Assembly: GCF_900107965.1 (NCBI RefSeq)
Contig: NZ_FNVU01000002.1
Coordinates: forward strand, 62,001 to 126,000
Length of the DNA stretch: 64,000 nt
From: Actinacidiphila yanglinensis
GTDB taxonomy: Bacteria; Actinomycetota; Actinomycetes; Streptomycetales; Streptomycetaceae
Reading direction: 5' to 3'
Under the pieces are notes generated by a model, which had not been told where the DNA came from, ran no database searches, and saw only the letters and a program-made list of their open reading frames with translations. Both the position numbers and the translations under genes were made by a program. Below, in pieces: positions 37,486 through 47,147 of this stretch. Each line of letters begins with the position of its first letter. The stretch's first letter is position 1.

Positions 37486-38223
37486 ATGAACATGTTCGGT
37501 GTGGACATCGGTGGTACGGGTATCAAGGGCGCTCCGGTCGATCTGGACCAGGGCGACCTCGCTGACGAGCGGTACAAGATCCCGACCCCGCATCCTGCGA
37601 CGCCGCAGGACGTCATCGAGGGCGTGGCCGAGGTGGTGGCCCACTTCGACTACGAGGGGCCGCTCGGCGTGACCTTCCCCGGCGTCGTGGTGGACGGCGT
37701 GACCCGCACCGCCGCCAACGTCGACAGCGGCTGGGTCGGCCTGGACGCGCGCAAGATGCTCAGCGAGCGCCTCGGCCGCCCGGTGGTGATCCTCAACGAC
37801 GCCGACGCCGCGGGGGTCGCCGAGATGACCTTCGGGGTGGGCCGCGGCCGCGGCGGCACCATCATCCTGCTCACCCTCGGCACAGGGATCGGCAGCGCGG
37901 TGTTCGTGGACGGCCACCTGGTGCCCAACACCGAACTCGGCCACCTGGAACTGCACGGCCACGACGCGGAGAAGCGCGCCTCGGTCAAGGCCCGGGAGGA
38001 CGAGGACCTGAGCTGGGAGCACTGGGCGCACCGGTTGAAGAAGTACCTCGCGCACGTGGAGATGCTCTTCTCGCCCGACCTGTTCGTGATCGGCGGCGGG
38101 GTGAGCCGGAAGCCCGACAAGTTCCTGCCGCTGATCCACGGCATCAGCGCGGAGATCGTCCCCGCGGAGCTGCAGAACAACGCGGGGATCGTCGGCGCCG
38201 CGATGGCTGCCGCAAAGCTCTGA
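37486..38223 (+). CDS. ppgK: Polyphosphate glucokinase PpgK
   Basis: 245 residues from ATG 37486 (MNMFGVDIGGTGIKGAPVD). It phosphorylates glucose with polyphosphate or ATP. ROK-family signatures are the phosphate-binding DIGGTGIKG, the catalytic NDADAAG (residues about 103-109), LTLGTGIGSAVF, the PpgK-specific ELGHLELHGHDAEKRAS and the late FVIGGGVSRKPDKF. Length is normal. Its last 80 bases overlap the convergent DUF6542 gene. Confidence 0.95.
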   Translation: MNMFGVDIGGTGIKGAPVDLDQGDLADERYKIPTPHPATPQDVIEGVAEVVAHFDYEGPLGVTFPGVVVDGVTRTAANVDSGWVGLDARKMLSERLGRPVVILNDADAAGVAEMTFGVGRGRGGTIILLTLGTGIGSAVFVDGHLVPNTELGHLELHGHDAEKRASVKAREDEDLSWEHWAHRLKKYLAHVEMLFSPDLFVIGGGVSRKPDKFLPLIHGISAEIVPAELQNNAGIVGAAMAAAKL

Positions 38224-38692
38224 CCGCGACGATCGCGGCGGCCAGTACCGTCCCGGTGTAGAGCCAGCCGGTCATCAGCGCGAGGCCGGTGAACACGCCG
38301 ACCACGTGCCCCACCAGACTGCCGTCGCCGCTGTCGGCCGTGAGGGTGATGCCGACCGCGAACGCGATGGGCGCGGCCACTGGCGCCGCCACCAGGTCGT
38401 ACGGCCGTACGTACACGGCGGCGGCGACGCACACGGCGATGAACACCAGCCCGAAGAACACCCCGGGGCCGTCGAAGAGCAGGGAGTCGACGGCCCCGCC
38501 CAACACCGTCACCACGGTGGTCAGGGCGCCCGTGCCCAGGCCGGTCAGCCGGGGCCGGGGCCGGGGCAGGGCGCGCAGCCACCGGCCGGCCGCTGCCAGG
38601 CGGCCGAGCTGCGGGGGCGGCGCCGGCTCGGCGGCGCGGGCGGCGGGGACGGGGCGGGCGGCGGTGCCTGTGCGCGCAGTGTGTTGCTCCAC
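38144..38692 (-). CDS. DUF6542-like membrane protein, antisense overlap with ppgK
   Basis: 182 residues from GTG 38692. After a 50-residue Ala/Pro/Arg-rich lead, three to four helices are predicted: LGTGALTTVVTVLGGAVDSLLF, GVFFGLVFIAVCVAAAVYV, LVAAPVAAPIAFAVGITL and GHVVGVFTGLALMTGWLYTGTVLAAAIVAVRAL. The layout and the VRPYDLVAAPVAAPIAF stretch match small actinobacterial membrane proteins of the DUF6542 type. Its 3' end runs 80 bases into ppgK on the other strand, encoding only a basic tail. No function is known. Confidence 0.75.
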   Translation of the reverse strand: MEQHTARTGTAARPVPAARAAEPAPPPQLGRLAAAGRWLRALPRPRPRLTGLGTGALTTVVTVLGGAVDSLLFDGPGVFFGLVFIAVCVAAAVYVRPYDLVAAPVAAPIAFAVGITLTADSGDGSLVGHVVGVFTGLALMTGWLYTGTVLAAAIVAVRALRQPSRRRRSPRCSAAPRGRSPR

Positions 38693-38939
38693 CTACTCAA
38701 CGTAGGCATGTCGCGCGCGTCACGCAGGTCGGAGACACGCGGATTACCTCGCCTGGGTCCTCTGTTCGAAGGGGCCCGTTCGAGTGAGGCGGGAGGGCCG
38801 CGCGACTCGGGGCGGCGGAGGCGGGGCGGCGGCGCGGACGAGGGCCGGGCGGCGCTGTGGACGGGGGCGGGGCGGCGACGCGAGGGCCCGTAGACTGGTC
38901 GGCGCCAGCTCCCACCCCCTGCTTACGGGAAGTCGTCAC

Positions 38940-40028
<1,089 letters not shown>

Positions 40029-40153
40029 TTGATCTCGCGGTAGGCCGTCTGACCAGCGGCGGAGGCGTCGGGCGGGCTTGGAGGTCCGCGCCGAGTCCGC
40101 AAGCGCACTGACACGTCGTCAGCGCGAGGGAGTGGCTACGCCGCCTCGGTGAC

Positions 40154-40345
40154 TTACGCGTCACCCTCGTCGGGGCGGTCCGTGTATGCCTTGTCGACGG
40201 CGGCTCGGGTCCGTTCCTCGGAGTCGGACCAAGGTGGGCGTAGATGTTCGGCGTCATGGCCGCGTTGGTGTGGCCGAGGCGCTCGGAGACGCACTCGGTC
40301 ATCGACGCCGGTCCCACGCCGAACAACGTATGCGCGAAGGCCGAG
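40154..40345 (-). pseudogene. Remnant of a tyrosine recombinase (phage-type integrase), C-terminal end
   Basis: One minus-strand frame reads ASMTECVSERLGHTNAAMTPNIYAHL, the last active-site block of a tyrosine integrase with the LGH histidine and the tyrosine of NIYAHL. At about 40217 the frame must shift by one base to continue as SDSEERTRAAVDKAYTDRPDEGDA and stop at 40154, the usual C-terminus of actinobacterial integrases. Nothing of the N-terminal 80 percent is found. It is thus a frameshifted fragment from a past integration directly downstream of ychF. Confidence 0.75.
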
Positions 40346-40494
40346 CGGCTCGCCGGGCAGGAAGCAGGAGGCCCATACCCGCACGACGCCTCGCGGGGGC
40401 GAGCCTTCCCCGGCCGGTGCGGAACTGAAGTGCCCCGGATGGTGTCCAGGTCGGTGTGGGGTGCAACAGTACGAGCACAGGGGCGGGGGGCACC

Positions 40495-41508
40495 GTGAGA
40501 CGAGCGAACAAGATCATCAGTGTGGCTGTGCTGGCGGCAGCGCTGGTGGCGGGTGCAAGTGGCTGTGGTGGCAACTCAGCCTCCTCCGGGTCCCGATCGG
40601 CGGCCTCCTCCGGCACGACGAAGGCGAGCACCGGCTCCGCGTCGACGCCTTCGCTGCCGACGAGTTCAACGACTCCGCAGCGGCCGCAGATGCTGCTCGA
40701 CACCATCGAACCGCAGAGCGGTACGACCGTGGGGGTGGCGATGCCGATCTCCGTCACCTTCAGCAAGGCGGTGGCCGTCTCGGCCCGCGCGGACATCGAG
40801 AAGCACTTGAAACTCACCACCTCGACCCCGGTGACCGGCGCTTGGCACTGGTTCAGTTCCCGGCGGGTGGACTTCCGCCCCAAGGCTTACTGGCTCACCG
40901 GGACGAAGGTCACCCTCGACGCGGAACTCGCCGGAGTGGGCGACGGGAACGGACGCTATGGGGTCCACTCCTACCAGCACTCTTTCACCGTCGGCTCGGA
41001 CGACGAGGTGCACGTCTACGCCGACCAGCACCTGATGAAGGTGTCCCACGACGGCGCGGTGACCAAGACGTTCCCGATCGACGCCGGCAGCGCGAAGTAC
41101 CCCTCGTGGACCGGGACGATGGCAGTCATGGGCAAGGCCCGAAAGGTGCTCATGGACTCATGCAGCGTCCACATCGCCTGCAGCAAGAGCGACCCGGACT
41201 ACTACCACGACTACTACCCGTTCGCCGTGGAACTGACGACCTCCGGAACGTACGTGCATTACTCCGACGGCGACCCGCAGCCGGGCCACAGCGCCGGCTC
41301 GCACGGCTGCGTCCACCTGTCGATGGCCAACGCGCAATGGTTCTATGCCTTCGCCCGCCAGGGAGACCCCGTCACCATCACCGGCTCTGCCAGCCCCGCC
41401 GCCCCAGCGGACAACGGCTACGCGGACTACGACGTGACCGACTGGAGCGCCTGGATCTCCCCCAACGCCAGCGGCCTCGGCCAGCTCACCACCCCGACCA
41501 CCACCTGA
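40495..41508 (+). CDS. L,D-transpeptidase lipoprotein (YkuD domain with Ig-like module)
   Basis: 337 residues from GTG 40495 with a GGGGCGGGGGG stretch upstream. A lipoprotein signal ends in AGASGC; a Ser/Thr-rich spacer follows. Residues about 60-160 form an Ig-like (Big) module, and the YkuD domain (about 165-300) holds the catalytic motif GSHGCVHLSMANAQWF with Cys near 271. Such enzymes make 3-3 cross-links in actinobacterial peptidoglycan outside the membrane. Odd features are an insertion with SCSVHIACSKSDPDYYHDYYPF before the active site and a long Thr/Pro tail. It lies next to the integrase remnant. Confidence 0.9.
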   Translation: MRRANKIISVAVLAAALVAGASGCGGNSASSGSRSAASSGTTKASTGSASTPSLPTSSTTPQRPQMLLDTIEPQSGTTVGVAMPISVTFSKAVAVSARADIEKHLKLTTSTPVTGAWHWFSSRRVDFRPKAYWLTGTKVTLDAELAGVGDGNGRYGVHSYQHSFTVGSDDEVHVYADQHLMKVSHDGAVTKTFPIDAGSAKYPSWTGTMAVMGKARKVLMDSCSVHIACSKSDPDYYHDYYPFAVELTTSGTYVHYSDGDPQPGHSAGSHGCVHLSMANAQWFYAFARQGDPVTITGSASPAAPADNGYADYDVTDWSAWISPNASGLGQLTTPTTT

Positions 41509-41743
41509 CAGTTCCGTCCACTCGCCCTCAGCCACCAGGGCCTTCCGCCCACGTGCCGAAGCGCCGAACGGATACGGGGGGTGAGCCCCCCGAACTCGAC
41601 CGAACAGGCTCTTCAACGTCTGGTTGAGCCGGCGGAAATGGCCTGACCTGCGAGAAGCGGGTCGGGCCCTTCTGTTCTCCGCTCTGTTCTCCGCGCTGGG
41701 GGGACCTCGAAGGCCGGTCGGGGCCGGTGTCGGTGGTGGGACG

Positions 41744-43987
41744 ATGCGGGGAGGCGACGGAGGGGCGGGACGCGTGGGGCGTGGCGAGCGGGACACGGTC
41801 GCGAGGGGAGCGCTCCTGCACGAGTCGGCGCAGGCGGCGATCGGCGACCACGGCAGGGCGGTCGAGGCGGTACGAGCGGCACTGAAGCCCCTCCATGACG
41901 CGGTGGTACAGCGGGAACTCGACGCCATCCCGGTGGCCCGGCTCCAGGACGTGACCGAAGGGCGGCTGCGGCTGGGGAGCGTCGAGAAGAGCGGGCTGCG
42001 TACCGTGGGCAGCGTTCTCGACGCCGGGCCCTACCGGTTGCGGCAGGTTCCCGGTGTCGGGCAGCGCACCGCCGACCAGATGCTCGCCGCCGCCCGCCGG
42101 CTGTCCGAGGCGGCGTACGAGACCGTGGCCGTTCGCATCGAGGTGGACCGGCCCGACCCGGACACCACCGCGCTCGTCGTGGCCCTGCACGTCCTGGTGG
42201 AGGCCGGCCCGGACGCTCGGCGCGCGGTCGACAGGGCTGCCGAACTGTCCGAGCGGCTCGGCCCGTTGCTGGCCGCCGCCCGGCCCGCCGCCGGCCGGTT
42301 CGGGTTGCTTCTGGCGGGCCCGGAGAAGAAGGCCCGCACGCTGACGGCGGTCACCGGGATCCGTTCGCTGGTCGACGAGGTGGAGCGGACGGGTCAGCGG
42401 GAGCTGATCTCGCAGGCGTCGGTGGACCTGTTGCGGGGGCCCTCGTCCGACATCGCGGCCTGGGTGGACTTCGAAGTCCGTTCCGCCGAGTACTACAGCC
42501 TGCTCGCCGAGATCTCCGGCCGGCAGCCCGACGCGGCCGCTGCCGAGGGGTTCCTGCCGGACGAGGTCGCGGAGAGGGTACGGGCCCAGCCTCTCGACGA
42601 CAGGTACCGCCGGGTCTCCCTGCGCGGCTACCAGGCGTTCGGCGCGCGGTTCGCGCTGGCGCAGCGCCGGGTGCTCCTCGGCGACGAGATGGGACTCGGG
42701 AAGACCGTTCAGGCGATCGCGGTCCTGGCGCACCTGGCTGCCGAGGGGCAGAGCCACTTCATGATCGTCTGTCCGGCGAGCGTTCTTGTGAACTGGACAC
42801 GGGAGATCGAAGCCCGCAGCGCGTTGCGCGTCATGGTGCTCCACGGTCCTGATCGGCACGACGCGTTCGCCGACTGGAAGGGTCGCGGTGGGGTCGGCGT
42901 GACCACGTTCGAAGCGCTGCGCGGCTTGCCCGCGCCGGGCGCCGGGGAGGTCGGGCTGCTCGTGGTGGACGAAGCGCACTCCGTGAAGAACCCGAAGGCC
43001 AAGCGGTCCCAGGCGGTTGCCCTGTGGGCGGAGCGTTGCGAGCGGACCCTCCTCATGACCGGAACCCCGATGGAGAACCGGGTCGCGGAGTTCCGCCACC
43101 TGGTCCGGATGCTCGACGAAGGCATCGCGAACTCCCTTGGCGACGGGGACGCGTTGGCCGGTTCGGTCGCCTTCCGCAGGTCCGTGGCGCCGATCTACCT
43201 GCGGCGCAACCAGGAGGACGTGCTGACGGAACTCCCGAGCCTCCAGCAGACCGACGAGTGGGAGGAACCGAGCGCATCGGACGAGGACGCGTACCGTGCA
43301 GCCGTCCTCGCCGGTAACTTCATGGCGATGCGCCGGGCCGCGTACATGCGCCCCGAGAAGTCGGCGAAGCTGGAGCGGATCCGGGAGATCGTCCGGGAGG
43401 CCGCCGAGAACGGGCAGAAGACGGTGGTATTCTCCCAGTTCAAGGACGTGCTGCGCGTGGTGGAGGAAGCACTGGGGGCCGGCGACGGCACCCCGCTGTT
43501 CGGCCCGCTCACCGGGAGCGTCCCGCCCACGCGGCGGCAGCAGGTCGTCGACGACTTCGCCGCTGTCCCGGGTCCGGCGGTGCTCCTGGCGCAGATCCAG
43601 GCGGCGGGCGTCGGCCTGAACCTGCAGGCCGCCTCGGTGGTCGTCATCTGCGAACCCCAGATCAAGCCCACCATGGAACACCAGGCGGTGGCCCGGGCCC
43701 ATCGCATGGGCCAGGTCAGGCCGGTTCGCGTGCACCGCCTCCTCGCCACGGGAGGCGTGGACGAACGCCTGGTGAGGATGCTGGCGGCGAAGACCCGCCT
43801 CTTCGATGCCTACGCGCGCCGCAGCGCCATGGCCGAATCCACTCCGGACGCGGTCGACGTGTCGGACACGGAGCTGGCCCGCCGGATCGTCGAGGAGGAA
43901 CAGGCCCGTCTCGCGAGGACGGACGAGGAGCTCACGGCACCCACGCGCAGCGCGCCCGGCCAGGCAGCGGGCGTGGCCGACGGGTGA
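41744..43987 (+). CDS. SNF2-family DEAD/DEAH helicase
   Basis: About 747 residues from ATG 41744; a TTG at 41624 would add 40 poorly coding residues. An N-terminal ~290-residue region has a helix-hairpin-helix-like VPGVGQRTADQML. The SNF2 core has motif I GDEMGLGKTVQ (about 313), motif II VVDEAHSVKN (about 408), motif III LLMTGTPMENR, and the C-terminal helicase lobe with VFSQFKDVL, QAAGVGLNLQAAS and QAVARAHRMGQVRPV. It translocates on duplex DNA; the partner is unknown. Its stop overlaps a tiny downstream gene (GTGA). Confidence 0.9.
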   Translation: MRGGDGGAGRVGRGERDTVARGALLHESAQAAIGDHGRAVEAVRAALKPLHDAVVQRELDAIPVARLQDVTEGRLRLGSVEKSGLRTVGSVLDAGPYRLRQVPGVGQRTADQMLAAARRLSEAAYETVAVRIEVDRPDPDTTALVVALHVLVEAGPDARRAVDRAAELSERLGPLLAAARPAAGRFGLLLAGPEKKARTLTAVTGIRSLVDEVERTGQRELISQASVDLLRGPSSDIAAWVDFEVRSAEYYSLLAEISGRQPDAAAAEGFLPDEVAERVRAQPLDDRYRRVSLRGYQAFGARFALAQRRVLLGDEMGLGKTVQAIAVLAHLAAEGQSHFMIVCPASVLVNWTREIEARSALRVMVLHGPDRHDAFADWKGRGGVGVTTFEALRGLPAPGAGEVGLLVVDEAHSVKNPKAKRSQAVALWAERCERTLLMTGTPMENRVAEFRHLVRMLDEGIANSLGDGDALAGSVAFRRSVAPIYLRRNQEDVLTELPSLQQTDEWEEPSASDEDAYRAAVLAGNFMAMRRAAYMRPEKSAKLERIREIVREAAENGQKTVVFSQFKDVLRVVEEALGAGDGTPLFGPLTGSVPPTRRQQVVDDFAAVPGPAVLLAQIQAAGVGLNLQAASVVVICEPQIKPTMEHQAVARAHRMGQVRPVRVHRLLATGGVDERLVRMLAAKTRLFDAYARRSAMAESTPDAVDVSDTELARRIVEEEQARLARTDEELTAPTRSAPGQAAGVADG

Positions 43988-44190
43988 GCTCGGGCGGCGG
44001 CGAGCCGCATGGGTGGCTGGAGACCCGGCCCTTCGGTGGCCACGCGTACGACGCCCTGGTGCGTGGCACGCTCGCCGTCCCCGGCACCACCCCGGACACT
44101 CCGCTGGTCGTGGTTTCCCGCTGCGGCCTGGCCGAGGGGCTGCCGCTGACCGCGCACTGGGGGCCGGAGGATCTGGTCCGGGCGTGGTAG
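43984..44190 (+). CDS. Small protein coupled to the SNF2 helicase gene
   Basis: 68 residues from a GTG that overlaps the helicase stop by four bases. PHGWLETRPFGGHAYDALVRGTLAVPGTTPDTPLVVVSRCGLAEGLPLTAHWGPEDLVRAW reads like a compact domain rather than a shadow, and codon use at third positions is strongly G/C. I recognise no family. The coupling suggests the product works with, or is produced in proportion to, the helicase. Confidence 0.5.
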   Translation: MSSGGGEPHGWLETRPFGGHAYDALVRGTLAVPGTTPDTPLVVVSRCGLAEGLPLTAHWGPEDLVRAW

Positions 44191-44355
44191 CTCCGCTAGT
44201 CACGGCATCCGAGGTCCCCGTTTCCTAAACGCCTTCTCGTGCTGCGGCCGGCGATCCGGTCTCACATGTGGGGGAGGAGCGAGACGCGGAGGTGGTGGGC
44301 GGGGTCGTGAGTGAGGAACATCGCCGAGTGCCCGTACCCGCCGCTCCGAGGGCCC

Positions 44356-44817
44356 TCAGGACGTGAAGGCGATCACCGCGACGACGAAACCGGCGAGCAC
44401 CAGCAGCGCCGCCGTGAGGACGGTGGGGTTCACGAGGCCCCCCAGCGGCTGCCGTTGGCGCATCCGGGCCTGGCGGACGCGCCACTGGACGTACCCGGCG
44501 ACGGTCACGCCGGCGGACAGGGCGATGAGGTAGCCGCCGAGCGCCAGCCGCAGCGCGTGCGGGGTGATCCCGGTCAGCCGGATCACGGCGAAGGCGCCCG
44601 CCAGCAGCGCCAGCGCCGTCCGGGTCCAGGCCAGCAGGGTGCGCTCGTTGGCCATCGTGGCCCGGTAGTCGGGTTCCTCGCCCTTGCGCCACCAGGGGAG
44701 CGCGTCGGAGGGTTCGCCGACGTCGGCGTCGCCCGGTTTCGCGTCGCCCTGCTTGGCGCCGCCCGGTCCGGCATCGTCCGGCTCGGGGCCGTCCGGCGGG
44801 AGCCGATCGTCGGCCAT
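44356..44817 (-). CDS. DUF202 family membrane protein (YidH-like)
   Basis: 153 residues from ATG 44817. An acidic Pro/Gly/Asp-rich lead (about 45 residues) is followed by the family hallmark ERTLLAWTRTALALLAGAFAVIRL, then two more helices (LGGYLIALSAGVTVAGYVQW and VLTAALLVLAGFVVAVIAF). DUF202/YidH members are three-helix inner-membrane proteins of unknown role, often encoded in pairs; no partner is found here. The remaining 165 bases to the tiny helicase-linked gene contain only a short unexplained open frame. Confidence 0.87.
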   Translation of the reverse strand: MADDRLPPDGPEPDDAGPGGAKQGDAKPGDADVGEPSDALPWWRKGEEPDYRATMANERTLLAWTRTALALLAGAFAVIRLTGITPHALRLALGGYLIALSAGVTVAGYVQWRVRQARMRQRQPLGGLVNPTVLTAALLVLAGFVVAVIAFTS

Positions 44818-45140
44818 CAGGAACCATCCCCGCGGACCGGGGCGGCCGGTGCGCCGATGCGCGCCCTCACGGGGTCGCGCCGCTTCGCGAGGCGCTGCGC
44901 AGGGGGCGTCCCGCAGCAGCTCGGTGGGCCATGGCGCCTCCCGTCCCAGGAACGCTTCCACGCTCGGCGAGCGGGTCGGCCGCCGCGACCCGAAGGACCC
45001 ACACGAGTGAGCGGGCAGGCCGCGCGGGTACCCCCGGACGGAGTACGTGTGCTCGTGGGGCGAGGCCCTCAGGGTGAGGGTGGGACCGGGCGGGCCGACC
45101 CGCAGCCGCCGCCGTACGCCCCGCCTGCAAGGGAGTCCCG
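44818..45140. other. Divergent intergenic region
   Basis: 323 bases between the DUF202 and sulfatase starts. I see no gene, repeat or clear promoter hexamers. AAGGGAG at about 45127 is the ribosome site for the sulfatase TTG start. Confidence 0.5.
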
Positions 45141-47132
45141 TTGCCCGAGTCCACGCCGAACCCCGACCCGAAGTCCAGGCCCCGGCCCAAGCCCACCGCA
45201 CCCAAGCCCGCCGCATCCAAGCCGGCGTCCAAGCCCGCGCCCACCACCCCCAAACCCGCGCAGCCCCCCATCGCCGCCGCCAACAACGCCCTCACCGCCC
45301 GCCTGCCCTTCGACGACACCCAGGACCTCGACGACGCCCGGCGCGGCTTCATGGGCACGGCAGCCGACCCCCTGATCAAAGAAGGCACGGGTCGCACCGT
45401 GTGGGACCTGGACGCGTACGGGTTCCTGGCGGGCGACTGCCCGGACACGGCCAACCCGAGCCTGTGGCGGCAGAGCCGCCTCTGCTCCGACCACGGCCTG
45501 TTCGAGGTGACCGACGGCATCTACCAGGTGCGCGGCTTCGACCTGTCCAACATGACCCTCGTGGAGGGCGACACCGGGGTGCTGGTGATCGACCCGCTGA
45601 TCTCCGCGGAGACCGCCGCTGCCGGCCTCGCCCTCTACCGCGAGCACCGCGGCGACCGCCCCGTCACCGGCGTGCTCTACACGCACAGCCACATCGACCA
45701 CTTCGGCGGCGTCCGCGGGGTGCTCCCGGACGGGGCGGCGGACGGCGGCGTCCCGGTCCTCGCCCCGGACGGCTTCCTGGAGCACGCGGTCCGCGAGAAC
45801 GTCTACGCCGGCACCGCGATGGCCCGCCGGGCCGCGTACATGTACGGCGCCGCGCTGCCCAAGGGCGAGCGGGGCCAGATCGGTGCGGGGCTCGGCCAGA
45901 CCACCTCCACGGGGTCGGTCGGCCTGGTCCCGCCGACCCGCGACATCACCCGCACCGGGCAGACCGAGACCGTCGACGGCATCCGGATGGTCTTCCAGCT
46001 CACCCCGGGCACCGAGGCGCCGGCCGAGCTGAACATCCACTTCCCCGACCGCTCCGCCCTGTGCATGGCCGAGAACGCCACCCACAACCAGCACAACCTG
46101 CTGACCCTGCGCGGCGCCGAGGTCCGCGACCCCCGCGTCTGGGCGCAGTACCTGGCCGAGGCGATCGACCGGTTCGCCGGCTCCTCCGACGTCGCCTTCG
46201 CCTCCCACCACTGGCCGGTGTGGGGGCGGGAGCAGCTGATCCGCTTCCTGTCCGAGCAGCGCGACCTGTACGCCTACCTGCACGACCAGACGCTGCGCCT
46301 GCTCAACCAGGGCCTGACCGCGCTGGAGATCGCGGAGTCCCTGCGGATGCCGCCCGCCCTGGAGCGCGCCTGGCACACGCACGGCTACTACGGCTCGGTC
46401 AGCCACAACACGAAGGCGGTCTACCAGCGTTACCTCGGCTGGTTCGACGGCAACCCCGCGCACCTGTGGGAGCACCCGCCCGTCGAGGCGGCGCGTCGCT
46501 ACGTGGAGTTCATGGGCGGCGCCGACGAGGTGGTGCGCCGGGCGCGCGAGTCCTTCGCCGAGGGCGACTACCGCTGGGTGGCCCAGGTCGTCCACCACGT
46601 GCTGTTCGCCGACCCCGACCACGCGGAGGCCCGCCGGCTCCAGGCCGACGCCCTGGAACAGCTCGGGTACGGCAGCGAGAACGGCACCTGGCGGAACTTC
46701 TACCTGATGGGGGCCCTGGAACTGCGCGAGGGCCCGGTCGGTACGCCCACGGCCACCACCTCACCCGATCTGCTCGCCGCCCTGACACTGGACCAGCTCT
46801 TCGACTCGCTGGCGATCCGCGTGGACGGCCCGCGCAGTTGGGACGCGGACATCACCGTGCGCTGGACCGTCGACGGCCGGGACCCGGTCACCCTCCGGCT
46901 GCACAACGGCGTCCTCACCCACGTCACCGGTACCGGGCCGGCCGCCGCCGAGCCGGACGTCGAGGTCGACCTGGCCGAGGCGGACCTGCGCGCCCTGCTG
47001 ACCGGCGGCACGGATCCCGCGGACCTGGCCGCGCGGGACGGTGTGCGGATCAGCGGCGACGCGAGCCGCCTGCCCGCACTCCTCGGCCATCTCGCCGCCC
47101 CCGACCCGGACTTCGCCATCGTCACCCCCTGA
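45141..47132 (+). CDS. Alkyl (SDS-type) sulfatase, metallo-beta-lactamase fold
   Basis: 663 residues from TTG 45141 with AAGGGAG 9 bases upstream. A Pro/Lys-rich lead (about 45 residues) is followed by the beta-lactamase-fold domain with the zinc motif THSHIDHFGG (about residues 178-187), CMAENATHNQHNL and FASHHWPVWG. A dimerisation domain comes next, and then a C-terminal SCP2-like domain (TLDQLFDSLAIRVDGPRSWDADITVRWTV) for the alkyl chain. Family SdsA1/BDS1 hydrolyses primary or secondary alkyl sulfates. No export signal is apparent. It converges on a HTH regulator gene 15 bases away. Confidence 0.92.
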   Translation: MPESTPNPDPKSRPRPKPTAPKPAASKPASKPAPTTPKPAQPPIAAANNALTARLPFDDTQDLDDARRGFMGTAADPLIKEGTGRTVWDLDAYGFLAGDCPDTANPSLWRQSRLCSDHGLFEVTDGIYQVRGFDLSNMTLVEGDTGVLVIDPLISAETAAAGLALYREHRGDRPVTGVLYTHSHIDHFGGVRGVLPDGAADGGVPVLAPDGFLEHAVRENVYAGTAMARRAAYMYGAALPKGERGQIGAGLGQTTSTGSVGLVPPTRDITRTGQTETVDGIRMVFQLTPGTEAPAELNIHFPDRSALCMAENATHNQHNLLTLRGAEVRDPRVWAQYLAEAIDRFAGSSDVAFASHHWPVWGREQLIRFLSEQRDLYAYLHDQTLRLLNQGLTALEIAESLRMPPALERAWHTHGYYGSVSHNTKAVYQRYLGWFDGNPAHLWEHPPVEAARRYVEFMGGADEVVRRARESFAEGDYRWVAQVVHHVLFADPDHAEARRLQADALEQLGYGSENGTWRNFYLMGALELREGPVGTPTATTSPDLLAALTLDQLFDSLAIRVDGPRSWDADITVRWTVDGRDPVTLRLHNGVLTHVTGTGPAAAEPDVEVDLAEADLRALLTGGTDPADLAARDGVRISGDASRLPALLGHLAAPDPDFAIVTP

Positions 47133-47147
47133 GGACGGGCTGCCGGA

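Noticed and set aside
44261..44355. Minus-strand frame reading YGHSAMFLTHDPAHHLRVSLLPHM just downstream of the DUF202 gene
   Set aside because: It looks protein-like but has no start of its own outside the DUF202 gene and no family I know; it could be a gene remnant, but this is too short to claim.
40029..47132. Whole 40-47 kb stretch as an intact integrated element
   Set aside because: Only an integrase tail is present; I see no tRNA, attachment repeats or replication genes, and base composition stays like the surroundings.
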